A stretch of DNA of 64,000 nt, taken from contig NZ_JAGSOV010000011.1 of assembly GCF_023898865.1 (NCBI RefSeq), forward strand, positions 124,001-188,000. Reading direction: 5' to 3'. Below, one piece after another: positions 7,840 through 15,984 of this stretch. The DNA comes from Pseudonocardia humida (GTDB lineage: Bacteria; Actinomycetota; Actinomycetes; Mycobacteriales; Pseudonocardiaceae). The notes below the pieces were generated by a model. It was not told the DNA's origin and ran no database searches. It saw only the letters and a list, made by a program, of their open reading frames with translations. The translations under genes and the position numbers were made by a program. The first letter of the stretch is position 1, and every line of letters starts with the position of its first letter.

Positions 7840-8274
7840 TCACGACAGCGCCCCGGCCAACGCCAACCCGCCGAGCACGGGCAGCGCGACGACCTTGACG
7901 GCCTCCAGTCCGATGTAGACCAGGTGCCAGCGCGACCCCGGTGCCCCCGTGCCTGCGGCCACCGCCACCGCGCGCCGGTCGAGCCGCCGCCGGACCACCA
8001 GCACCTGCCACAGCAGCAGCGCCCAGAGCCCGCCCAGCAGGAGCGGCACCGCCGGGGCCGTCGGCGCGGCCAGCACGGCGGCGGTCAGGACGAGGGCCAG
8101 CAGTGCCTCCAGCGCGTTGAGCGCGCGGAACACCAGGCGCCCGATGCCGACGCCCAGCGCCACGGTGATCCCGGGCGCCCGGAACTTCAGCGGCGCCTCC
8201 AGGAAGGAGATGCCCAGCACCGCCCCGCACCACAGGAACGGCGCCGCCACCTGCACCAGCACCGACCAGCTCAA
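7840..8274 (-). CDS. Four-helix membrane protein, unknown function
   Basis: A 144-residue hydrophobic protein. Segments near residues 3-25, 42-68, 74-92 and 117-142 look membrane-spanning, with a basic stretch VVRRRLDRRA between the third and fourth. A conserved-looking SFLEAPLKFRAPG follows the first helix. The TTG at 8274 overlaps the stop of the 25-codon frame before it (TTGA), and GAGG sits seven bases upstream, so translation is likely coupled. It is downstream of a SufR-like regulator and probably co-transcribed with it. No family function recognised. Confidence 0.65.
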   Translation of the reverse strand: MSWSVLVQVAAPFLWCGAVLGISFLEAPLKFRAPGITVALGVGIGRLVFRALNALEALLALVLTAAVLAAPTAPAVPLLLGGLWALLLWQVLVVRRRLDRRAVAVAAGTGAPGSRWHLVYIGLEAVKVVALPVLGGLALAGALS

Positions 8275-8348
8275 CGCACGGCCTCGCAGGGCTCGGCCGG
8301 CGCTTCGCGCACGCGCTGTGTCCAGGATTGGCTCGCATGCTCGCTCAT
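8271..8348 (-). repeat. 25-codon frame derived from a MSELAS-type repeat element
   Basis: ATG at 8348 shares its A with the TGA of the regulator gene (TGATG) and opens MSEHASQSWTQRVREA..., 25 codons, ending at 8271 inside the start of the membrane-protein gene. Its DNA, ATGAGCGAGCATGCGAGC, is nearly the same as ATGAGCGAGCTTGCGAGC in the tandem repeats at 55734-55868, and the similarity runs on for about 38 bp. It may be translated as a coupling bridge between the two genes, but its origin looks like an inserted repeat, not a conserved gene. Confidence 0.55.
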
Positions 8349-9031
8349 CAGCGATCTCCTCGGGGGGTGGGGACGATCCGGGCCACGCAGACCCCGGGGT
8401 CGACGAACGGGCGCAGCTCGGGGGCGGTGGCGGCGATGCCGAGGCGGTCCAGCGCCCCGCGCAGCAGGCCCAGGTGCAGGGTGCACACGACCTCGGGGTG
8501 GGCCGCGGCCACGGAGAGGAACGGGCACGCGTGCAGCCGGATCTCCGTCGGGCCCTCGTCCGGCGGGCCGGGGACGTCCGGGGCGAAGCCGAGCTCGGCC
8601 AGCAGGCCGACCAGCGGGGCGAGCTCCGACGAGCCGTCCTCCGGCTCGCGCGAGGGCACCAGCCGGGCGGCGGTGGCCCGGCCGGTCCGCTCGGCGGCCG
8701 CGACCGGGTCGGGGTCGGCGCGGTCCCAGCCGGCGGCGAGCGCGGCGGCCAGCAGCTCGTAGCCGGTCCCCAGCGCGGCCGGCGCGGCCGCGGGGCGGTA
8801 GCGCATCCGCGGCCTGCCCCGCGCGCCGGACGCCTCGGCGCGCCCGGTCACCAGCCCCGCCCCGGTCAGCGCCGCGAGGTGGAACCGCACCGTGTTGGGG
8901 TGCGACCCGGTGGCGGCGGCCAGCTCGCGCAGCTCCAGCGGCCGGTCGCTGTCGCGCAGCGCCCGCAGCAGCGCGCGGCGGGCCGGGGCGGCGAGTGCCG
9001 CGTGCGCCGCGTCCCGCCCGTCCTCGTCCAC
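8348..9031 (-). CDS. SufR-like winged-helix regulator with Cys-rich C-terminus
   Basis: A 227-residue ArsR/DeoR-fold regulator. The N-terminus has a winged helix (ALLRALRDSDRPLELRELAA, SHPNTVRFHLAALTGAGLV). The C-terminal half carries the family's cysteine pattern: LHACPFLSVAA...HPEVVCTLHLGLLRGALDRLG, then DPGVCVARI. In SufR-type repressors these Cys residues hold a [4Fe-4S] cluster and the protein controls Fe-S assembly genes; no suf genes are near, so the target here is unknown. A gene for a membrane protein follows in the same direction. GTG start at 9031. A short inverted repeat at 9049-9064 may be its own operator. Confidence 0.75.
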   Translation of the reverse strand: MDEDGRDAAHAALAAPARRALLRALRDSDRPLELRELAAATGSHPNTVRFHLAALTGAGLVTGRAEASGARGRPRMRYRPAAAPAALGTGYELLAAALAAGWDRADPDPVAAAERTGRATAARLVPSREPEDGSSELAPLVGLLAELGFAPDVPGPPDEGPTEIRLHACPFLSVAAAHPEVVCTLHLGLLRGALDRLGIAATAPELRPFVDPGVCVARIVPTPRGDR

Positions 9032-9048
9032 AACGGCAGCCTAATTAA

Positions 9049-9064
9049 CACGAAGAACGTCGTG
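9049..9064. promoter_or_regulatory. Inverted repeat CACGA-N6-TCGTG, candidate operator
   Basis: Arms CACGA (9049-9053) and TCGTG (9060-9064) lie in an unusually AT-rich patch (CTAATTAACACGAAG) 18 bp upstream of the SufR-like regulator start and between two divergent genes. Position suggests autoregulation; only five base pairs per arm, so support is modest. Confidence 0.35.
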
Positions 9065-9150
9065 CAAATCAGCCGCGCCCTCCACCCGGCGGGCGCGCGA
9101 CCGTTCGGTCATCCTCGTCCCGGCACCGCCGCCGACCAGGGAGCGCGACC

Positions 9151-10500
9151 ATGAACTCCGACACCGCCGTCGGGTCCGACGAGCACCTCGTCCGCTCCGG
9201 TGTGCGCCGGGCCGGTCGGCGCCTCGTCCCGCTGCTGATCCTGCTGTACTTCGTGAACTACCTGGACCGGGTCAACATCGGCTTCGCCGGCCCGAACGGC
9301 ATGAACGAGGAGCTGGGCCTGTCGGCCACCCTGTTCGGCGTCGCGGCCGGGGTGTTCTTCGTCGGCTACCTGCTGCTGGAGGTGCCCAGCAACCTGCTGC
9401 TGCACCGCTTCGGCGCCCGCCGGTGGATCGCCCGCATCATGATCACCTGGGGCGTGGTCGCCACGGCCATGGCGTTCGTCCCGAACGCGACCGTGCTGAT
9501 CGTCCTGCGGTTCCTGCTCGGCGTGGCCGAGGCCGGCTTCTTCCCCGGGATCATCCTGTACCTGACCTACTGGTTCCCGGCCGCGCAGCGGGCCAGGATG
9601 ACCGCCTGGTTCATGACCGCCATCCCGGTCTCCACCGCGCTCGGCGCCGTGGTCTCCACCCTGATCATCCAGCACGCCGCCGGGTGGTTCGGGCTCTCCG
9701 GCTGGCGGGTCATGTTCCTGCTCGAGGGCATCCCCGCGATCCTGCTCGCCTTCGTCGTGTGGTTCCTGCTGACCGACCGGCCCGCCCAGGCCCGCTGGAT
9801 GCCCCAGCCCGAGCGCGACGCGCTGGAGCGCGCGCTGGCCGCGGAGAGCGAACAGGTGGCCGAGGCCGGCCCGAAGTCCGTGCTCGGCGCGCTGCGCAGC
9901 CCGCGGGTGCTGGCGCTGTCGTGGGTCTACTTCGGCATCGTCTACGGCCTCTACGCGCTGGGCTTCTTCCTGCCGACGATCATCAAGGGGTTCTCCGAGC
10001 AGTACGGCACCTCGTTCTCCACCGTGCAGCAGGGCATGATCAACGCCATCCCGTACGCAGTCGGGCTGATCGCGATGATCGTCTGGACGCGACGGGCCAC
10101 CGACCCCACGATCCGCGTCGCGGTGCCCGCGCTGGTCGGCGGCCTGGCCATCCCGGTGGCGCTCTACCTGGCCGACCCGTGGCTGGCGATGGTCGCCGTG
10201 ACGATCTGCGCCTGCGGCGTGCTGGCCGCGCTGCCCGGCTTCTGGTCGCTGCCCACCGCCTACCTGACCGGCGCCGCCGCGGCCGCCGGCATCGGGCTGG
10301 TCAACTCGCTGGGCAACCTGTCCGGCTTCGCCGCGCCCTACGTCACCGGCGCCCTGTCCGACGCCACCGGCGACAACCGGCTCGGGCTGTGGGTGGTCGG
10401 CATCTGCATGGTCTCCGCGGCGGTCGTGACCTGGCTGCTGCACCGGAGCCGGTCGCGCCCCGACGTCACCGCGGCGCCACCCGCGTCCACAGATCGGTGA
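9151..10500 (+). CDS. MFS transporter, anion:cation symporter (ACS) family
   Basis: A 449-residue, 12-helix permease. It shows the ACS hallmarks: FVNYLDRVNIGFAG in helix 1, GYLLLEVPSNLLLHRFGARRWIARIMITWG between helices 2 and 3, and RFLLGVAEAGFFPGIILYLTYWFPAAQRARMTAWF in helices 4-5. ACS members import organic anions such as tartrate, glucarate, phthalate or hydroxyphenylacetate; the substrate cannot be read and no catabolic genes are adjacent. ATG at 9151 follows GGGAG. The 3' end overlaps the convergent SnoaL-like gene by 35 bp. Divergent from the SufR-like regulator. Confidence 0.88.
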   Translation: MNSDTAVGSDEHLVRSGVRRAGRRLVPLLILLYFVNYLDRVNIGFAGPNGMNEELGLSATLFGVAAGVFFVGYLLLEVPSNLLLHRFGARRWIARIMITWGVVATAMAFVPNATVLIVLRFLLGVAEAGFFPGIILYLTYWFPAAQRARMTAWFMTAIPVSTALGAVVSTLIIQHAAGWFGLSGWRVMFLLEGIPAILLAFVVWFLLTDRPAQARWMPQPERDALERALAAESEQVAEAGPKSVLGALRSPRVLALSWVYFGIVYGLYALGFFLPTIIKGFSEQYGTSFSTVQQGMINAIPYAVGLIAMIVWTRRATDPTIRVAVPALVGGLAIPVALYLADPWLAMVAVTICACGVLAALPGFWSLPTAYLTGAAAAAGIGLVNSLGNLSGFAAPYVTGALSDATGDNRLGLWVVGICMVSAAVVTWLLHRSRSRPDVTAAPPASTDR

Positions 10501-10891
10501 ACTCGATCGAGTCGAAGAAGGCGATCACCTCGACGATCCGCTCCCCCGCGAGCCGCATGTACCAGGTGTAGGTGTTGCGGTAGGGCTGCCCGTCGACGGC
10601 CGTCCCAGCGGCGTCGAACAGCGCGATGACCCAGTCGCCGTCGGCGTACAGACCCCGCACGACCGGGCGCAGCGGCGCGGACATCCGCGCGTTGAAGGGT
10701 CCGATCACCGCGTCCAGGAAGGCCTGGCGCCCCGCGTAGCTGCCCGCAGCCGGGCTGTTGCCGGTGATCGTCCACGTGGCGTCGTCGGCGAGGATGTCGA
10801 ACGGGGTGCCGGTGCCGTTCGCCCACTGCTCGAACGCCGCGCCCACGCGGTCCTTGTTGGCCTGCTCGGCGGTCGGGTTCCGGTCGCTCAT
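10466..10891 (-). CDS. SnoaL-like/NTF2-fold protein
   Basis: A 141-residue protein starting MSDRNPTAEQANKDRV, with a clear AGGAGG before the ATG at 10891. The sequence follows the NTF2-like pattern: N-terminal helix FEQWANGTGTPF, DILADDATWTITG, YAGRQAFLDAVIGPF, and a final strand pair NTYTWYMRLAGERIVEVIAFFDSIEF. Such proteins may be isomerases, hydrolases or ligand binders; no catalytic His-Asp pair can be assigned with confidence. It overlaps the MFS gene tail-to-tail and is upstream-divergent to the next MFS gene. Confidence 0.75.
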   Translation of the reverse strand: MSDRNPTAEQANKDRVGAAFEQWANGTGTPFDILADDATWTITGNSPAAGSYAGRQAFLDAVIGPFNARMSAPLRPVVRGLYADGDWVIALFDAAGTAVDGQPYRNTYTWYMRLAGERIVEVIAFFDSIEFTDLWTRVAPR

Positions 10892-10965
10892 CGCGCCTCC
10901 TCGATCATCGACGGTTCCCCGCACCTTCTCACGCGGCGACAGACGTTCGCGCCCATCCGGCGTCG

Positions 10966-11042
10966 CGCTCTTCGCAGAGTCGCCGTGGCTCTCGCAGGGG
11001 CCACCGCATCTGCGAGGACCACGGAGACCCTGCGACGTGGCC
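10966..11042 (+). repeat. Dispersed ~77-bp repeat, copy A
   Basis: The sequence runs CGCTCTTCGCAGAG..., with CTCGCAGGGG, CTGCGAGGACCAC and CCCTGCGACGTGGC following in order. The reverse complement of 46446-46523 has the same blocks in the same order and spacing, roughly 80% identical overall. Internal half-sites are inverted (CTTCGCAG against CTGCGAGG/CTGCGAAG), so it can fold. It lies in the intergenic space between the SnoaL-like gene and the divergent MFS gene. Confidence 0.7.
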
Positions 11043-11116
11043 CGGGCCCGGACGCGATCAGTTCGCGGGGCCGTGACCCCCGTCGGGATACGGTGCGCCC
11101 GACGACGGGGGTAGCC

Positions 11117-12370
11117 ATGAGCCTGACGCCGGAGACCGGTCCTCCCGACGCCCTCGCGGAGCCGACGCGGCGGGTGGGCGCCGGCTGGATCGGCGCGTTC
11201 TCCCTGGCCTGGGTCGGGCTGCACGTCGGGCTCTTCGGGGCCATCCAGATCCTGCTGCCCCAGCAGACCGAGGCGCTCGCCCCCGCGGACAAGGAGGCGG
11301 CGCTGGCCGTGGTGCTGGGCTTCGGCGCGGCGTTCTCGCTGGTCGCCAACCCGCTGTTCGGGGCGCTGTCCGACCGCACCACCTCGCGGTGGGGGCGGCG
11401 CGCGCCGTGGATGGCGATCGGGTTCGTCGGCGGCGCGGTGGCGCTGGGCGTGCTGGCCGTCTCGCCGACGATCACCGTGGTGATCATCGGTTGGTGCCTG
11501 GCGCAGACCCTGCTCAACGCCTCGGCCGCGGCGCTCAGCGCGGGGGTCCCCGACCAGGTGCCGCCCGAGCAGCGCGGCACCGCCGCCGGCTACGTCGGCC
11601 TCGCGCTGATCGTCGGTGTCGCCGTCGGCACCGGCCTGGCCGTCCTGGCCGGCAGCACCACCGCCGGCTACCTCGCCTGCGCGGCGTTCATGCTCATCGC
11701 CGCCGTGCCGTACCTGCTGCTGCGCCGCGACACCGCGCTCGACCCGGCGCACCGCCCGCCCTGGAACTGGGGTGCGTTCCTGCGCGGCTTCTGGGTCGAC
11801 CCGCGCCGGTACCCCGACTTCGGCTGGGCCTGGCTGACCCGGTTCCTGATCAACCTCGGCAACTCGATCGCCCTGCTGTACCTGTTCTTCTACCTCAAGG
11901 ACGCCGTCGGCGTGCCCGACCCGGCGACCGGCGTGCTGATCGCGACCGCGGTCGACCTCGGCTTCATGCTGATCGCCGTCGTGCTCACCGGGATGTGGTC
12001 CGACCGCGTCGGGCGCCGCCGGGTGTTCGTGACGGGCGGCGGCCTGCTGATGGCGGGCGCGGCGTTCACCATCGCCGTCTGGCCGACCTGGACCGGCGTG
12101 CTGGTCGCCGCCGCCGTGCTGGGCCTGGGCTTCGGCACCTACACCTCGGTCGACTTCGCGCTGCTCACCCAGGTCCTGCCCAGCTCGACCGACCGCGCCC
12201 GCGACCTCGGCGTGCTCAACATCGCCAGCTCGCTGCCGCAGGTGATCGCCCCCGTCGTCGCCGCCCCGATCGTCACCGGGCTGGGCGGCTACCCGGTGCT
12301 CTACGGCGTCGCCGGGGCGGTCGGGCTGGCCGGGGCGGTGCTGGTGTTCCGGATCCGGTCGGTGCGCTGA
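11117..12370 (+). CDS. MFS transporter, 12 helices
   Basis: A 417-residue permease. The ATG at 11117 (MSLTPETGPPDALAEPTRRV) was chosen over upstream in-frame codons because those fall in the repeat element. Helix 2-3 loop carries LFGALSDRTTSRWGRRAPWM, the classic MFS GxLxDRxGRR motif in the SLC45/sugar-transporter style, and the second half repeats GMWSDRVGRRRVFV. FGTYTSVDFALLTQVLP and DRARDLGVLNIASSLPQVIAP are typical of the same group, which includes sugar and uncharacterised permeases. No neighbouring catabolic genes identify the substrate. Confidence 0.85.
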   Translation: MSLTPETGPPDALAEPTRRVGAGWIGAFSLAWVGLHVGLFGAIQILLPQQTEALAPADKEAALAVVLGFGAAFSLVANPLFGALSDRTTSRWGRRAPWMAIGFVGGAVALGVLAVSPTITVVIIGWCLAQTLLNASAAALSAGVPDQVPPEQRGTAAGYVGLALIVGVAVGTGLAVLAGSTTAGYLACAAFMLIAAVPYLLLRRDTALDPAHRPPWNWGAFLRGFWVDPRRYPDFGWAWLTRFLINLGNSIALLYLFFYLKDAVGVPDPATGVLIATAVDLGFMLIAVVLTGMWSDRVGRRRVFVTGGGLLMAGAAFTIAVWPTWTGVLVAAAVLGLGFGTYTSVDFALLTQVLPSSTDRARDLGVLNIASSLPQVIAPVVAAPIVTGLGGYPVLYGVAGAVGLAGAVLVFRIRSVR

Positions 12371-12379
12371 GCCGCGGCC

Positions 12380-12874
12380 TCACCGGCCGGGGGCGCCGAA
12401 GTCGTCGGGCGTGACGCCGTCGAGGAAGCTGCGGAACTCCTCGACCTGCTGCTGCGCCGGCGCGCCGGTCCCGTTCGGGAACACCTCCTCGACCGGCTGC
12501 CCGACGGCGTCGAGGATGTCCTCGGCCACGGCGATCGGCAGCCGCTCCCGCACGGCGACGGCCAGCGCGTCGCTGGGCAGCACGGCTACCCGCGTGTCGC
12601 CGTCGAGGACGAGCACGGCGCTGAACACCCCGTCGGTCAGCTCGGTCAGCTCGGCCCCGTCGAGGCGGTGGCCGAGCCCGCGCAGCACGGGCACCAGCAC
12701 GTCCTGCGGGAGCAGCGGGTCCTCGGCACCGCGCGGGCCGACGGCGATCACGTCGGCCTGCGGGCGGCGCAGGAACACCGGCAGGCAGCGCTCGCCGTCG
12801 GCCTCCCCGAGCACCAGCACCGGCTGGCGCGTCCCGACGTGCACGACGAGCCGGATCACCCGCATGGTGCGCAT
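12380..12874 (-). CDS. Bifunctional nuclease (BFN/DUF151) family protein
   Basis: A 164-residue protein with the DUF151 outline: N-terminal RVIRLVVHVGTRQPVLVLGE, LPVFLRRPQADVIAVG, LPQDVLVPVLRGLGHRLDGAELTELTDGVFSAVLVLDGDTRVAVLPSDALAVAVRERLPIAVAEDILDAVG. The PSDALAVAVR segment is the family's best-conserved block. Plant BFN1-like members have RNase/DNase activity; bacterial members are mostly untested. The C-terminal 35 residues (PAQQQVEEFRSFLDGVTPDDFG) are also usual in actinobacterial members. Start may be the first or the fourth codon (both ATG). Confidence 0.82.
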   Translation of the reverse strand: MRTMRVIRLVVHVGTRQPVLVLGEADGERCLPVFLRRPQADVIAVGPRGAEDPLLPQDVLVPVLRGLGHRLDGAELTELTDGVFSAVLVLDGDTRVAVLPSDALAVAVRERLPIAVAEDILDAVGQPVEEVFPNGTGAPAQQQVEEFRSFLDGVTPDDFGAPGR

Positions 12875-12929
12875 CCGGGCAGTGTGCGGCTTCCGGGCCG
12901 CGGCGGACGTATCAGAAGGAGACGGCCCG

Positions 12930-13802
12930 TCAGGGGAAGACGACCGTCCGGTTGCCGACCACGGCGATCCGGTTCTCGGTGTGCCAGCGCACGGCGCGGG
13001 CCAGCGCCCGGCTCTCCGCCTCCCGCCCGCGCGCGGCGAGCTCCTCGGGGCTCAGGGAGTGGTCGACGCGGATCAGCTCCTGCTCGATGATCGGGCCCTC
13101 GTCCAGGTCGGCGGTGACGTAGTGGGCGGTCGCGCCGATGAACTTCACGCCGCGGGCGTGGGCCTGGTGGTAGGGCCGGGCGCCCTTGAAGCTGGGCAGC
13201 ATCGAGTGGTGGATGTTGATCGCCCGGCCGGACAGCCTGCGGCACAGCCCGTCGGAGAGGATCTGCATGTAGCGGGCCAGCACGACCAGCTCCACGCCCT
13301 CGTCCCGGACGAGGTCGAGCAGCGCGGCCTCGGCGTCGGCCTTGGTGTCGGGGGTGACCGGGATGTGGCGGAACGGCACGCCGTAGTTGTCGGCGATGCG
13401 GCGCAGGTCGGTGTGGTTCGACACGACCGCGACGACGTCGAGGTTGAGCTCGCCGATGGAGGTGCGGAACAGCAGGTCGTTCAGGCAGTGCGCGAACCGG
13501 CTCACCATGATCACGGCCCGCTGCCGGCGCGCGGCGTCGGCCAGCCGCCAGGTCATCGCGAACCGCTCGGCGACCACCTCCATCCGCCCGCGCAGCGCCG
13601 GCAGGTCGAGCGGCGTGCCGTCGATGTGGGCGAACTCCACGCGCATGAAGAAGGAGCCGGTGGTGGAGCTGCCGAACTGCTGGCTCTGCACGATCGTGCA
13701 CTTCTCCTGCACCAGCACCTCGGACACCGCGTGCACGATGCCCGGCTGGTCCGGGCAGTGCAGCAGCAGGACGCCGTGCTGGACCTCGGTCGAGCCGGTC
13801 AT
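12930..13802 (-). CDS. purU: Formyltetrahydrofolate deformylase
   Basis: A 290-residue enzyme that hydrolyses 10-formyl-THF to THF and formate, balancing one-carbon pools. Residues 8-85 form an ACT domain (LLLHCPDQPGIVHAVSEVL). The formyltransferase fold follows with VVSNHTDLRRIADNYGVPF, the catalytic-loop AINIHHSMLPSFKG containing the active His, and TADLDEGPIIEQE with the catalytic Asp. Length is normal. ATG 13802 is preceded by GGAGG five bases upstream, so the in-frame extension upstream is not used. Stands alone. Confidence 0.93.
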   Translation of the reverse strand: MTGSTEVQHGVLLLHCPDQPGIVHAVSEVLVQEKCTIVQSQQFGSSTTGSFFMRVEFAHIDGTPLDLPALRGRMEVVAERFAMTWRLADAARRQRAVIMVSRFAHCLNDLLFRTSIGELNLDVVAVVSNHTDLRRIADNYGVPFRHIPVTPDTKADAEAALLDLVRDEGVELVVLARYMQILSDGLCRRLSGRAINIHHSMLPSFKGARPYHQAHARGVKFIGATAHYVTADLDEGPIIEQELIRVDHSLSPEELAARGREAESRALARAVRWHTENRIAVVGNRTVVFP

Positions 13803-14002
13803 GACGCCTCCGGGACCATCGCGTGCGGTCGGCGGTCGGAGCGCCGAGCCGCGCACCGGGCTCCCGACCTACACCGGAACGCTAGGCAACGCAGCCGTCA
13901 CGGGGATGACGCGGATGACCGGTCCTGCCCCGGCTCCCCGTCCCGCCCGATCCGGGACAGGTGACGTAGGCGCGCGCCCCCGATCGGGCAGAATCGACGG
14001 CG

Positions 14003-15046
14003 ATGACCGCACCACCCGGCCAGTTGCGCCCGGCCGCTCCCCGGCACCGCCGGCCCCGTCCCCGTCGCCGGCTGCGGCCCGGAGCCGTCCTCGCCCACGT
14101 CGCGGCGCTGCTGTGCACCCTGGCCTTCGCCGGGGTGGCCCTGCCCGACCTGCTCGGCCTGGACCGGCGCACCCCGTTCGTCCAGCTGCTGGCGTTCCGG
14201 CCGTGGACGCTGGTCGGCGGGCTGGGAGCGGCGCTCGTGCTGGCCATGGTGTGGCGGTTCGTCCGGCCGGTGCGGCCGTTCGTGGCGCCGCTGCTGGCGG
14301 GGGTGGTCGCCGTGGTGCTGGTCGGGGCCGCGATGGTGCTGCCCCGGGTGGTGCCCGACCCCCTGCCCACCACCGGCACCCCGCTGACCGTGCTCGCGTT
14401 CAACACCTTCGAGGGCCACGCCGACCCGGCCGCGCTCGCCGCGCTGGTCGCCGAGCAGCGGCCCGACCTGGTCTCGATCCCCGAGGCGGGCGAGGACTAC
14501 CGCGTCGACCTCGCGCCGCTGGTCGAGCCCCTCGGCTACCGGGTCGAGGCCTCGACCGACGCGGAGGACGTCAACAGCGTCACCGCGCTGGTGTCCGAGC
14601 GGCTCGGCGACGTCACGTTCCGGACCGGCGACGAGCCCGCCTACTTCCCCTACGTCGAGGCGACCGGCGGCGAGCTGGGCGACCTGCGGTTCGTCGCCTA
14701 CCACGCGGCGGCGCCGCTGCGCGGCCAGCTGCGCCAGTGGGAGGGCGACCTCGCGCTGCTCTCGCGCTGGTGCACGGCCGCCACCCCGGCGATCGTGGCC
14801 GGCGACCTCAACGCCACCCTCGACCACTCCGCGCTGCGCTCGGGCATGGCGGGCTGCTCCGACGCCGCCGACCAGCGCGGCGAGGGTCTGGTGCCCACGT
14901 GGAGCCCCACCGACCGCACCCAGCTGTTCGGGCCGCAGATCGACCACGTGCTCAGCACCGCGGGCATCGCCGCGGAGACGTTCACCGTGCACGACGTCGA
15001 GGGCAGCGACCACCGCGCCGTGGTGACCCGCCTGCGGTTGCCGTAG
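14003..15046 (+). CDS. Endonuclease/exonuclease/phosphatase-family protein with N-terminal membrane helices
   Basis: A 347-residue protein. A basic N-terminus (RHRRPRPRRRLRPG) precedes three hydrophobic segments, then an extracytoplasmic EEP domain from about residue 130: VLAFNTFEGHAD, DLVSIPEAGEDY, a metal-binding VAGDLNATLDHSAL and the terminal GSDHRAVVT. The typical N..E..D-N..H residues of this fold are in place. EEP proteins are nucleases, lipid phosphatases or sphingomyelinases; membrane anchoring suggests an envelope or extracellular substrate. A shorter paralogue is at 50566-51597. Confidence 0.8.
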   Translation: MTAPPGQLRPAAPRHRRPRPRRRLRPGAVLAHVAALLCTLAFAGVALPDLLGLDRRTPFVQLLAFRPWTLVGGLGAALVLAMVWRFVRPVRPFVAPLLAGVVAVVLVGAAMVLPRVVPDPLPTTGTPLTVLAFNTFEGHADPAALAALVAEQRPDLVSIPEAGEDYRVDLAPLVEPLGYRVEASTDAEDVNSVTALVSERLGDVTFRTGDEPAYFPYVEATGGELGDLRFVAYHAAAPLRGQLRQWEGDLALLSRWCTAATPAIVAGDLNATLDHSALRSGMAGCSDAADQRGEGLVPTWSPTDRTQLFGPQIDHVLSTAGIAAETFTVHDVEGSDHRAVVTRLRLP

Positions 15047-15166
15047 GCGGCTCGGCCCGGCGCCGACTCGGTGTGGCCGACGGCACGCGGGCCGATCGGC
15101 GCGCTGGCCCCGAGAATGCAGGGAGTTCACGGTGGCACCGCGGCCGCTGTGGGGAGGAGAGCGTTC

Positions 15167-15940
15167 ATGGACATCACGGGGGCCTCGGCCATCGTCACCG
15201 GCGGCGCGTCCGGGCTCGGGGAGGCGACCGCGCGACTGCTGGCCCAGCGGGGGGCGAAGGTCGTCGTGCTCGACCTGCAGGAGGAGAAGGGCGAGAAGGT
15301 CGCCGCCGAGGTGGGCGGCGTGTTCGCCAAGGCCGACGTGGCCGACGAGGCGCAGGTGCGCGCCGCGGTCGAGGCGGCGTCGGAGCTCGGCCCGCTGCGG
15401 GTGCTGGTCAACAGCGCCGGCCTCGGGCGCGCGGGCCGGGTCATCGGCCGCGACCTGGAGCCGATCCCGCTGGAGACCTTCGAGTTCGTGCTGCGGGTCA
15501 ACCTGGTCGGCACCTACAACTGCACCCGGCTGGCCGCCTCGGCGATGGCGAAGACCGAGCCGCTGGCCGACGGCACCTCCCGGGGCTCGATCCTGAACAC
15601 CGCATCGGCCGCGGCCTTCGACGGCCAGATCGGCCAGACGCCGTACTCGGCGTCCAAGGGCGGCGTGGTGGGCATGACCCTGCCGCTGGCCCGCGACCTG
15701 GCCCGCCACGGCATCCGGGTCAACACGATCGCCCCGGGCCTGATCGACACCCCGATCTACGGCGAGGGCGAGCGGGCCGAGGCGTTCAAGGCCGCGCTCG
15801 GCCAGAGCGTGGTCTACCCGAACCGGCTCGGGAAGGCCGAGGAGTACGCGTCGATGGCGGTCGAGGTGCTCACCAACGACTACATGAACGGCGAGACGAT
15901 CCGCCTCGACGGCGCCATCCGGATGCCCCCGAAGTCCTGA
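15167..15940 (+). CDS. Short-chain dehydrogenase, 3-hydroxyacyl-CoA dehydrogenase type 2-like
   Basis: A 257-residue classical SDR. NAD-binding TGGASGLG at residues 11-18, [11 protein letters not shown], catalytic NTASAAA (Ser region) and YSASK (Tyr/Lys). The C-terminus [15 protein letters not shown] ... [22 protein letters not shown] resembles HSD10/HADH2-type beta-oxidation dehydrogenases. Expected to oxidise 3-hydroxyacyl-CoA or a similar secondary alcohol with NAD. ATG 15167 follows GGGGAGGAGAG, clearly better than upstream starts. A strong bidirectional terminator follows. Confidence 0.85.
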   Translation: MDITGASAIVTGGASGLGEATARLLAQRGAKVVVLDLQEEKGEKVAAEVGGVFAKADVADEAQVRAAVEAASELGPLRVLVNSAGLGRAGRVIGRDLEPIPLETFEFVLRVNLVGTYNCTRLAASAMAKTEPLADGTSRGSILNTASAAAFDGQIGQTPYSASKGGVVGMTLPLARDLARHGIRVNTIAPGLIDTPIYGEGERAEAFKAALGQSVVYPNRLGKAEEYASMAVEVLTNDYMNGETIRLDGAIRMPPKS

Positions 15941-15945
15941 CGGAC

Positions 15946-15976
15946 CCGGTGCGGCCCCCCGCGGGGGCCGCACCGG
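15946..15976. terminator. 14-bp perfect hairpin, bidirectional terminator
   Basis: Arms 15946-15959 (CCGGTGCGGCCCCC) and 15963-15976 are exact reverse complements with a CGC loop, lying 5 bp after the dehydrogenase stop and 8 bp from the convergent sigma-factor stop. Confidence 0.8.
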
Positions 15977-15984
15977 CCCGGCGC

